Shown here: piece by piece, positions 30,478 through 38,391 of the stretch
Position numbering within the stretch: position 1 is the first letter of the stretch
How the letters are laid out: each line of letters opens with the position of its first letter
Made by a program: the position numbers and the translations under genes
Assembly: GCF_000803065.1 (NCBI RefSeq)
Contig: NZ_JSXI01000024.1
Span: 248,001-312,000, forward strand
Direction of reading: 5' to 3'
Origin: Sphingomonas sp. ERG5
GTDB lineage: Bacteria > Pseudomonadota > Alphaproteobacteria > Sphingomonadales > Sphingomonadaceae
DNA: 64,000 bases
Notes under the pieces: generated by a model
The model's database searches: none
Told to the model about the DNA's origin: nothing
The model's input: only the letters and a program-made list of their open reading frames with translations

Positions 30478-30630
30478 TCAGCGTCCCGCCAGCAGCATAT
30501 CGATCGCGTCCCTGCACGCGCGGGAAACGTTTATTCCCAGCTCTTTTGCTTCACCGATCAACGCAGCATCCAGCGAGACATTGGTCGGTCGGCGAAAGAC
30601 AGGCGTTTCGCGAACCGTCGACTTGCTCAT
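30478..30630 (-). CDS. Short CcdA-like antitoxin domain protein, 50 residues
   Basis: The product (opening MSKSTVRETPVFRRP) contains TNVSLDAALIGEAKELGINV followed by SRACRDAI, which matches the ribbon-helix-helix DNA-binding half of CcdA antitoxins. Typical CcdA proteins are 70-80 residues and end in a toxin-binding tail with a W-x-x-E-N-type motif; here the frame stops at AIDMLLAGR, so that tail is missing. A strong ribosome site (AGGGAGGG) precedes ATG 30630. No ccdB-like frame is visible next to it; tsaE starts three bases later. It could be a relic antitoxin retained as an operon regulator. The family call is from sequence reading only. Confidence 0.72.
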   Translation of the reverse strand: MSKSTVRETPVFRRPTNVSLDAALIGEAKELGINVSRACRDAIDMLLAGR

Positions 30631-30683
30631 ATCCCTCCCTCTCATGCGCATATGACATGCGCATAACTCGGCACATTCAACTG

Positions 30684-33041
30684 CTAGCGCCGTGGCAATT
30701 CGACCGTGATGAAAGTCCCCTGCCCTGGCTCCGACACCAGGGAGATCGTCCCGCCATGCGCCTCGACGAACTGCTTGGCGAGCGGCAGCCCCAGGCCAAG
30801 TGCCCGCTCGCCGCCGCGCGTCACGCCGGGCTGGGCGAAACGGTCAAAGGCATGCTTGACCGCTTCCTTGCTCATCCCCGCGCCATCGTCGGACACGACG
30901 ATCCGCGCGGCCACCGCGGTGCCATCGGCATGAAGCAGGATGCGCCCGCCCTCGGGTGTTCCGTTGACCGCGTGACGCAGGAGATGCTCGATCACTTGCC
31001 GCAAGCGGTTCGCATCGCCCTTGGTGCTGCCGATCGACGGCAACACTTCGACCGCGAAATCGAGCTTCTTGCGCTTGGCGAGCGGCCCGATCTCGTCCGC
31101 CGCCGCCCGCGCCGCCTGTTCGAGGTCGACTTCGAGCATTTCCAGGGCAGGCGTCCTGCCATCATTCTGAGTCAGGTCGAGCACTTCGTCGACCAGCAGC
31201 CCAAGGCGCTCGACGGCTTCCATGATGGCATCGACATAGCCATCGGCCGCCTTGGTCAATTTACCGGCATAGCCTTCGCTCAACATCTCGGCGAAGCCGC
31301 TGATCGAGGTGAGCGGCGTGCGCAATTCATAGCTCATATTGGCGACGAACGCGGTCTTCACCTGGTCCGCCGCCTCCAGCGCCTCATTACGGTCGCGCAG
31401 CGCGCGCTCGATTCGGCGGCTGTCGGAAATGTCGAGCATGGTGAACAGGCCATTGCCGTCGGGCAGCGGCACCGCGGCGAATTCGAAATGCCGGCCGTCG
31501 GCAAAGGCGACCCGACCACCGCGTTGTTGCCGCTCGACGGTCGCTGCGCGCACCAGATCCGCGATCAATTGCGCGCGCGCCGGATTGGCGAGCTTCCCCG
31601 ACGCGGCCTCGGCCAGCACGTCGACACGTGGATGAGTCGAGAGAAACTCTTCGTCGAACCCCCACAAGGCGCGGAACTTGTTGTTCCAGATCTGCAGCCG
31701 TCCATCCGCCGCGAACACGCCGAGCGCCTCGTAGAGGTTGTCGAACGTCGCCGTACGCACCCGCAACAGAGTGTCGCGCGCGCTGGCCAGCTGGACTTGC
31801 TCGGTGCGGTCCTCGAAAATCAGCAACAGCCCGCCATCGGGCAAAGGCTGCGCCACGACGCGGAGATGCACGCCGCCGGGCAGATGCCAATTTTCCTCGA
31901 TCGCGCCACTCGTCGCGACAAACCAGTCGCGCCGCTCCGCTTTCCAGCCAGGGAAATCGCGCACTTCGGGCAAGCGGTTCGCCTCGCGCATGCGTTCCAG
32001 TACGCGATCGAATTCGGGCCGGTCGGACAACCATTCGCTGCGCATCGCGAACAACCGGCGGAACGGCTGGTTGCAGAAAACCAGTGTCCGGTCGGCAGCG
32101 AACTGCACCACCCCGGCCGATAGCCGGTCGAGCATCGCCCGCTGCGCATCGCCGAACCGCTTGATTCCCGAGCGCGCCTGTTCGAGTTCCTCGATGTCCA
32201 CGGCAAAGCCGGCGACACCGCCGGTCGGCAGCGGCACGTCATACACGCGGAGCATGCGCCGCGCGCCGCGAATGGTCGCCGGCATCGCCTGCATCTGCGG
32301 CATGTCGGTATCGCGCGCCAGCACCGCGCTGGCCAGCGGACCGCCGACTCCCGACCCTTCGACCAGTTCGACGCCGCGCCGCACGACGTCCTCCGCATCG
32401 GCGCCTTCGACGGCCTCGACATAAGCCGAATTGACCATCGCCAACCGGAGGTCGGCACCGCGATACCACATCGGCAATGGCGCGGCCTCGATCAGTCCGG
32501 TCAGCGCATCGAACGCCCCGCGAATGTCCGAGCCCTCTTCACCCAGCCGCGCGATCTCCGCCTGGCTTTCGGTCGCGTCGAACACCCACAACACAACGCC
32601 ACCCGGCGCCTGAAGGTCGCGCGGCGCACGCACCCCCTGGATCATCAAGGTGCGCGAAGACCCTTGCGCCCGCACCGTGCGCTTGAAATTCCGCCCCGCT
32701 TTCTGCGCCGCCGCGACATCCGTTGCCAGAGCGGCGGCATCGTCCGGCGTAAGGCCGACTTTCCCGCCGGCCAGATCGGCGAGATACCGTGGCGGCGAGG
32801 ACAGGCCGAACCAGTCGGCAAGGCGGTCCGGGAGTTCGAGTCGACCATCCGCGCGAACGACCATCGCCAGCGCCGGCGCGACGGCAAGCAGCGCTTCGAG
32901 GCGGGCGTTTGCGGCAAGCGTTGCGGCAGCGCCACGTTGGGCGCGAATGCCACGATACAGGAAGAAGCCGGCCACACCGATCAGGGTTGCCAGCAACACT
33001 CCGGCCCAAACACTTCCGAGCGTCGAAACCTCGATCACCAT
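30684..33041 (-). CDS. divL: DivL-like PAS-domain kinase with Tyr in place of His
   Basis: A 785-residue membrane-anchored sensor. One N-terminal helix (GVLLATLIGVAGFFLYRGIR) is followed by several PAS-type domains (about 45-545) and a HisKA/HATPase unit. The phosphoacceptor box reads ANMSYELRTPLTSISGFAEM: Tyr replaces the usual His (about residue 571). The ATPase lobe has VSDDGAGM and ALGLGLPLAKQFVEAHGG, but the N-box (LLRHAVNGTPEGG) lacks the usual Asn-Ala. Tyr-for-His is the hallmark of alphaproteobacterial DivL, which modulates CckA and so CtrA in the cell cycle. Upstream tsaE-type context also fits. Start is set at ATG 33041; a TTG at 33083 is in frame. Confidence 0.9.
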   Translation of the reverse strand: MVIEVSTLGSVWAGVLLATLIGVAGFFLYRGIRAQRGAAATLAANARLEALLAVAPALAMVVRADGRLELPDRLADWFGLSSPPRYLADLAGGKVGLTPDDAAALATDVAAAQKAGRNFKRTVRAQGSSRTLMIQGVRAPRDLQAPGGVVLWVFDATESQAEIARLGEEGSDIRGAFDALTGLIEAAPLPMWYRGADLRLAMVNSAYVEAVEGADAEDVVRRGVELVEGSGVGGPLASAVLARDTDMPQMQAMPATIRGARRMLRVYDVPLPTGGVAGFAVDIEELEQARSGIKRFGDAQRAMLDRLSAGVVQFAADRTLVFCNQPFRRLFAMRSEWLSDRPEFDRVLERMREANRLPEVRDFPGWKAERRDWFVATSGAIEENWHLPGGVHLRVVAQPLPDGGLLLIFEDRTEQVQLASARDTLLRVRTATFDNLYEALGVFAADGRLQIWNNKFRALWGFDEEFLSTHPRVDVLAEAASGKLANPARAQLIADLVRAATVERQQRGGRVAFADGRHFEFAAVPLPDGNGLFTMLDISDSRRIERALRDRNEALEAADQVKTAFVANMSYELRTPLTSISGFAEMLSEGYAGKLTKAADGYVDAIMEAVERLGLLVDEVLDLTQNDGRTPALEMLEVDLEQAARAAADEIGPLAKRKKLDFAVEVLPSIGSTKGDANRLRQVIEHLLRHAVNGTPEGGRILLHADGTAVAARIVVSDDGAGMSKEAVKHAFDRFAQPGVTRGGERALGLGLPLAKQFVEAHGGTISLVSEPGQGTFITVELPRR

Positions 33042-33286
33042 AGCCCCTTTAGGCGGACGCCACCGATACGACGCATCATCCAACTGTCTCTAGGCGATAG
33101 ATTGCCCGATTTCAAAACGCTCGATTTCTGAAATGGCCATGGCGCGCGATCAGGCGTTTTCACGATCGACCCGTGTGACATTTATGAAACAATATTGTCC
33201 GGTTTAACGCGTCAATGCCTCAAAGACTTGAACGAAATAAAAACGAGCGCAAGATCGCCATCCTAGCTTCGTCACAGGGGTGTGTA
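33042..33286. promoter_or_regulatory. Divergent promoter region, divL and TonB receptor
   Basis: This 245-base divergent gap is AT-richer than its surroundings, especially from 33160 on (TTTATGAAACAATATTG and ATAAAAACGAG). Promoters for divL and the receptor should lie here. I cannot assign -35/-10 elements or operators with confidence. Confidence 0.5.
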
Positions 33287-36200
33287 ATGAGCAAGAACCG
33301 TTTTAATGCGTCGAGTGCGCTTGGGTCAGTGATATTTATTGGAGCGTTAATGACAACGCCCGCTCTAGCTCAGGATGCTGCATCGCCAGTATCTGAGAAA
33401 GCGACAACCACCGCCAAGGAAACCGACGATGTGGATATCGTCGTCACTGGTTCGCGCATCCGCCGTCCCAACCTCGAATCGACCGTCCCGATCACAAGCA
33501 TCAGCGGTGACGAATTCTTTCAGACCGGCAAGACCTCCATCGGCGATACGCTGAACGAGCTCCCCGCTTTACGCAGCACATTCAGCCAGTCGAATTCCAC
33601 GCGCTTCCTCGGCACTGCCGGTCTTAACCTGCTCGATTTGCGTGGCCTGGGGACACAGCGGACACTGGTTCTCGTCAACGGCCGCCGCCATGTCGCGGGC
33701 GACATCCTGAGTAACGCCGTGTCACCGGATACGAATACTTTCCCGACCGACCTAATCGAGCGGGTCGATATCGTCACCGGCGGCAACTCCGCCATCTACG
33801 GATCGGACGCGATTGCGGGCGTGGTCAATTTCGTCCTCAAGGATCACTATCAGGGGGTGCAGATTCGGGGACAAGGCGGCATCAGCCAGGAAGGCGATGC
33901 CGGATCCTATTATATAAGCGCGCTCGCCGGCACGAACTTCGCCGAAGGGCGGGGAAATGTCGCAATCAATTTCGAATATGCCCGCCAGAACGACTTTTAC
34001 GCATCAGGCCGTAAGAATCTTCGCAACAATCAGGGCTTCGTCACTGTAGATTCTGATCCGCCCGGCGCTGTGAACGGCAGTGATGGTGTCTTCGATACAC
34101 GATTCGTGACCGACATTCGCAGCGGTCTGTACAGCAACGGCGGCACATTCCTCTCGTCGCTAAGCGATGGAGCCTACACACCGTATCTGTTCACGCCATC
34201 CGGAGATCTTGTCCGGCAGACCGGAACCCGGGTTGGGCTTGGGCGGTTTCCAAGCTATATCGGCGGCAACGGCGACAATTTCCGCGGCGGCACGCAATTT
34301 GGCCTGTCTCCGAAGCTCGAACGCTACAGCGCCAATCTGATCGCTCATTATGAAATCAGCGAAGCGTTCGTTCCGTTTATCGAAGCCAAATATGTCCGTA
34401 CGGATTCGCTCGGCAACTCAAGCGGGCCGTTCTTCTTCTCGGGCGGCACCACCGGCTCGCCGCGCGAGCGCTTCCGCACTGACAATCCTTACCTTAGCCC
34501 GCAAGCCGCCGGCGTGATCCGTGATTATTACGGCCTTACTCCAGACCAGAACACGTCTTTCACATTTCTCAAAAATGCCGTCGAGCTAACGAATCGCGAA
34601 GAGAAGGCACGTCGCGAAACCTATCGCGCGGTTGGCGGCGTGCGTGGCACATTCAATGACGATTGGAACTATGAGGTCAGCGCCAATTATGGTGAGTTCC
34701 GCGAGAACACCCGCCTATTGGGTAACGTCAATCTGCAGCGCTTTCTTCTTGCCATCGATGCAGTGGATTCTGGCCTTGCGGCCGGCGGCGCTGCGACCGG
34801 CAATATCGTTTGCCGCTCCAAGGTTGTGCCCAGCGCTCGCATTGCGCTCGAAGGGCTTACGGGAGCGGCTGCGGCCTATGCGCAGGGTCAATTAGCCAAC
34901 GACGTGGCTTCATGCGTTCCGATCAACCTTTTCGGGCAAGGCAAGATCACGGACGCGGCGCGCAACTATCTCCTCCAGGATTCGGTCGCCCGGGGCAAAA
35001 TCACTCAGTTCGTCGGCTCCGCATTTCTTAGCGGCGACACGAGCCAATGGTTCAGCTTGCCGGGTGGACCTGTGGGTTTTGCGGTCGGCGCCGAATATCG
35101 GCGTGAAACCGCATCTTACGATCAGGATGCAGCCACGGCAGCAGGACTCACATTCTATAACTCCATTCCGCCGTTCAACCCGCCGGCGTTCGAAGTGAAA
35201 GAGGCCTATGCAGAGCTTAGACTGCCCTTGATCAAGGACAGTTTCATCAATGAACTGACGCTCAGCGGCGCAGGTCGTGTGGCAGATTATAAAGGGTCGG
35301 CTGGGACGGTTTATTCTTACAATGCCGGTGTCGACTTCGCCCCAGTCCGTGACCTTCGGTTCCGCGCAAATTATTCTCGCGCGGTACGGGCGCCGAATTT
35401 GGTCGATCTGTTTACCCCTTTGGGTCAGAATTATGCTCCCGGATTTAGCGACCCCTGCTCCTCCGATAATATAGGAAAGGGCTCTTCTACACGCGCAGCG
35501 AACTGCGGAGCGGCCGGCGTTCCTACGACTTATAACTTCGAGTACCAGCAATCTCTGGCCTTCTTGTCGGGTGGCAATAACGCACTCAAATCGGAAAAGT
35601 CTGACTCCTACACTGTGGGTGGCGTGTTCCAGCCGCGCTTCGTGCCTGGCTTCTCGCTATCGGTCGATTATTACGACATCACTGTCAATAATGTAATCAC
35701 CGCGCCATCGGCGCAGGATATTGTTGACGCCTGTTTCGATGCGGCATCACTCAACAATCAGTTCTGCAAGCTTTTCTCGCGCGCGGGAGCGGGCGGTGGA
35801 CCTCGTGGAGAAGAGCCAAATCAGATACTTGAGAATAGCCTGAACGTCATACCGCTGAATTATGCAAAATTGAAGGTACGCGGCATCGATTTCGAAGCAA
35901 ATTACCGGCGCAAGCTTGGCTTCGGTGAATTTAACTTCCGCGCCATTTACACCCTCGCGCTCCAGAACGACTCTTTCTTGAATCCGGTCGATCCCAATCG
36001 CGCCGATCAAATCTTGGAAGAACTGGGCGATCCCAAACACTCGTTCAATATCAACACCAGCCTGAAGATGGGTGCGTTCACCATTGGCCATAAATTGCGC
36101 TATATCGGCAAGATGGTTCCCAACCAGTATGAGGATGCCCACAGCAAACAGGGCCGTGCACCGCAAAATGCCGACGCGTTCCCGATCGTCTACTATCCGG

Positions 36201-36382
36201 AACGTTGGTACAATGACGTGCGCCTCGATATCGATGCCACCGAGAAGTTCAATTTCTATCTCGGCATCGACAACGTTGCGAACGAGATCCCGCCCTATGG
36301 TTTGACGGGCGTCGGTGGCGGCAGCGCGATCTATAATAATATCGGTCGCTTCTTCTATTTCGGCGCTGTCGCGAAGTTCTGA
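33287..36382 (+). CDS. TonB-dependent receptor (plug and beta-barrel)
   Basis: A 1031-residue outer-membrane transporter. It has a signal peptide (SALGSVIFIGALMTTPALAQ) and a TonB box-like stretch before the plug (DDVDIVVTGSRIRRPNLEST). The plug (about 60-190) contains LDLRGLGTQRTLVLVNGRRH and RVDIVTGGNSAIYGSDAIAG, and a 22-strand barrel ends in the outer-membrane C-terminal aromatic FFYFGAVAKF. Its substrate is unknown. It is paralogous to the receptor at 38392: the two share most plug motifs. The start at ATG 33287 has AGGGG seven bases upstream. Sampled lines of this gene are clearly less GC-rich than neighbouring genes, which may mean recent acquisition. Confidence 0.93.
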   Translation: MSKNRFNASSALGSVIFIGALMTTPALAQDAASPVSEKATTTAKETDDVDIVVTGSRIRRPNLESTVPITSISGDEFFQTGKTSIGDTLNELPALRSTFSQSNSTRFLGTAGLNLLDLRGLGTQRTLVLVNGRRHVAGDILSNAVSPDTNTFPTDLIERVDIVTGGNSAIYGSDAIAGVVNFVLKDHYQGVQIRGQGGISQEGDAGSYYISALAGTNFAEGRGNVAINFEYARQNDFYASGRKNLRNNQGFVTVDSDPPGAVNGSDGVFDTRFVTDIRSGLYSNGGTFLSSLSDGAYTPYLFTPSGDLVRQTGTRVGLGRFPSYIGGNGDNFRGGTQFGLSPKLERYSANLIAHYEISEAFVPFIEAKYVRTDSLGNSSGPFFFSGGTTGSPRERFRTDNPYLSPQAAGVIRDYYGLTPDQNTSFTFLKNAVELTNREEKARRETYRAVGGVRGTFNDDWNYEVSANYGEFRENTRLLGNVNLQRFLLAIDAVDSGLAAGGAATGNIVCRSKVVPSARIALEGLTGAAAAYAQGQLANDVASCVPINLFGQGKITDAARNYLLQDSVARGKITQFVGSAFLSGDTSQWFSLPGGPVGFAVGAEYRRETASYDQDAATAAGLTFYNSIPPFNPPAFEVKEAYAELRLPLIKDSFINELTLSGAGRVADYKGSAGTVYSYNAGVDFAPVRDLRFRANYSRAVRAPNLVDLFTPLGQNYAPGFSDPCSSDNIGKGSSTRAANCGAAGVPTTYNFEYQQSLAFLSGGNNALKSEKSDSYTVGGVFQPRFVPGFSLSVDYYDITVNNVITAPSAQDIVDACFDAASLNNQFCKLFSRAGAGGGPRGEEPNQILENSLNVIPLNYAKLKVRGIDFEANYRRKLGFGEFNFRAIYTLALQNDSFLNPVDPNRADQILEELGDPKHSFNINTSLKMGAFTIGHKLRYIGKMVPNQYEDAHSKQGRAPQNADAFPIVYYPERWYNDVRLDIDATEKFNFYLGIDNVANEIPPYGLTGVGGGSAIYNNIGRFFYFGAVAKF

Positions 36383-36403
36383 TCTCGCGACCATGTCCTC
36401 TTG

Positions 36404-36441
36404 ACGGGGTCGGTTGCCATATGGCAGCCGACCCCGTTTCC
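36404..36441 (+). terminator. Rho-independent terminator after the TonB receptor
   Basis: ACGGGGTCGGTTGCC (36404-36418) pairs with GGCAGCCGACCCCGT (36423-36437), with one G-T pair and a four-base ATAT loop, followed by TTCC. It separates the receptor from the sulfotransferase gene, so the latter probably relies on read-through or its own promoter. Confidence 0.8.
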
Positions 36442-36479
36442 TTGACTACCCGCACCCGATCGCAACAAGGACCCAAGGT

Positions 36480-38246
36480 GTGACATTCCCGGCGATCGAC
36501 GACATCGAAACCCTGTTGCGCACCGACCCCGAGCCGGATCAGGCCCGTCCGGCTATCGAGCGCTTCCTCGCCGCCTGGCCGACCCGCCACGCCAATCTTC
36601 GATTGCTCGCGCGCGCGTTGCGCAAGGATGGCCTGCGCGCGCAGGCAGCTCTCATCGACCAGGCAATATTACTCGCGGCAAGTCGAACGCCCCTCGTGTC
36701 GACCGCCATTCGCGCATTCGCCGCTGGACGACATGGCGACGCCGAACATCTGGTCCGCGACGCGTTGGCGCATGGTCGCGAGAATATGGCCGCGACGCTG
36801 CTGTTGGCGGAAATCGCGGCAGCCGCCGGGCTGGACGAGGAAGCGGTCAAACTCTACCGCACCGGCCTCTCGGCAATGCCCGACGATCACGAGATCAAAT
36901 TCAAGCTGGCCAACGCCCTGTTTCGCCTGAATCAGGTCACCGCCGCGATCGCCATCGTCGACGATATCGTCGCGACACGCCCTGACGATATGTCGGCCGC
37001 ACTTCTCCGGCTGACCATGCTCGGACAAATCGGCGAATATGACGAAGCGGAGCGCGGCTATGGTGAAAGCCTGAGCCGTTGTGAGGATTTCGCAATGCTG
37101 TGGGTCGGCTATGCCCATTTGCTCAAGACTTCCGGCAAGATCTCCGACAGCATCGCCGCCTATCGCCGTGCGCTGATGCTCGAACCGGGACTTGGTGAAG
37201 CATGGTGGGGTCTCGCCGACCTTAAATCGGGGGTTCTGGGCGAGGCCGACATCGTGACGATAGAAGAGGAATTACGCCACAGCGGCGATAATGCCTATCA
37301 GGCGCTGCATCTGCACTTTGCTGCGGGCAAGGCGCTTGAGGACGCCCGTCAATATCCGGCATCTTTCAAACATTATGCACGCGGCAATGCCATTGTTGCG
37401 GCAGGGGCAAACCACGACGCAGCCGCTCAATCCGACGAGACCGACCGCACGATCAGGCTGTTCGATCAACCTTTCCTTGCCGATCGCAAGGGTGCCGGCC
37501 ACCCGTCGCGCGCACCGATCTTCATTCTCGGCATGCCCAGGGCCGGCTCGACTCTGATCGAGCAGATTCTCTCCAGCCACAGCCTGATCGAAGGCACCGC
37601 CGAACTGCCCTATATCTCCCTTCTGGCGCACAGGCTGGTCGCCGAACGCTGGTCAAGCGGGTCGGTGCGTTATCCGGATGTCGTCGCCGGGGTGGATCCA
37701 GCCGCGCTGGCCGCCTTGGGCGAACTCTATCTCGAAGCGGCTGCCGTGCATCGCAAGACGGACCGCCCTTATTTCATCGACAAATTACCGGAAAACTGGC
37801 TGCATATCGGACTGATCCATCTCATCCTGCCGAATGCGATCATCATCGATGCGCGGCGCGATCCGATGGCGTGCGGCTTTTCCAATTTCAAACAGCATTA
37901 CGCCAAAGGACGGTCATTCGCGTCGTCGTTAGGCGATATCGGCCGATACTACAGCGACTATGTGCGCTTGCTCGATCATATCGATACGGTCCTGCCGGGC
38001 CGCGTGCATCGCGTCGAGCATGAGACGCTGGTGACCAATACCGAAAGCGAAGTCCGGCGATTGCTGACGCATATCGGCGTCGAGTTCGAAGCTTCCTGCC
38101 TGCGCTTTTACGAAAATGCGCGTCCAGTACGCACCGCCAGCGCATCCCAGGTCAGGCGACCGATCGATCCGACCAGCGGCCAGGCCTGGCAACCCTATAG
38201 CCAATGGCTTTCACCACTGGCCGACGCCCTTCCCCAAAGAGCCTGA
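36480..38246 (+). CDS. TPR-containing sulfotransferase
   Basis: A 588-residue protein with N-terminal TPR-type helices (about 20-250; repeats such as ATLLLAEIAAAAGLDEEAVK and WVGYAHLLKTSGKISDSIAA). A C-terminal sulfotransferase domain follows. The PAPS 5'-phosphosulfate loop is FILGMPRAGSTLIEQILSSH (about residue 351), and a later DARRDPMACGFSNFKQHY is the 3'-phosphate-binding region. It transfers sulfate from PAPS to an unknown acceptor. The start is GTG 36480 with AAGGA eight bases before it; an in-frame TTG at 36414 falls inside the terminator, so it is unlikely. Such proteins commonly neighbour TonB receptors in sphingomonads, as here on both sides. Confidence 0.9.
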   Translation: MTFPAIDDIETLLRTDPEPDQARPAIERFLAAWPTRHANLRLLARALRKDGLRAQAALIDQAILLAASRTPLVSTAIRAFAAGRHGDAEHLVRDALAHGRENMAATLLLAEIAAAAGLDEEAVKLYRTGLSAMPDDHEIKFKLANALFRLNQVTAAIAIVDDIVATRPDDMSAALLRLTMLGQIGEYDEAERGYGESLSRCEDFAMLWVGYAHLLKTSGKISDSIAAYRRALMLEPGLGEAWWGLADLKSGVLGEADIVTIEEELRHSGDNAYQALHLHFAAGKALEDARQYPASFKHYARGNAIVAAGANHDAAAQSDETDRTIRLFDQPFLADRKGAGHPSRAPIFILGMPRAGSTLIEQILSSHSLIEGTAELPYISLLAHRLVAERWSSGSVRYPDVVAGVDPAALAALGELYLEAAAVHRKTDRPYFIDKLPENWLHIGLIHLILPNAIIIDARRDPMACGFSNFKQHYAKGRSFASSLGDIGRYYSDYVRLLDHIDTVLPGRVHRVEHETLVTNTESEVRRLLTHIGVEFEASCLRFYENARPVRTASASQVRRPIDPTSGQAWQPYSQWLSPLADALPQRA

Positions 38247-38320
38247 ACCGGCACCCGGCCGAGCCGGACATCCACTGGTGAGATCGCCTGCGCCACCATG
38301 ATGTGCCGCGCGAACAAGAA

Positions 38321-38354
38321 AAGGGCGGGCTCGACCATGCCGAACCCGCCCCTT
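38321..38354. terminator. Convergent terminator hairpin
   Basis: AAGGGCGGGCTCG (38321-38333) pairs with CGAACCCGCCCCTT (38341-38354) with small mismatches around a short loop, flanked by A-rich and T-rich ends. It lies between the convergent sulfotransferase and TonB receptor genes and can serve both. Confidence 0.75.
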
Positions 38355-38391
38355 CCTTCATCAGACGCCCCTTAACGAGACGCGAGCACGC

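Noticed and set aside
30478-30630. A complete CcdAB toxin-antitoxin system
   Set aside because: No CcdB-like frame is present on either side (divL is upstream, tsaE downstream), so only an orphan antitoxin-like domain is claimed.
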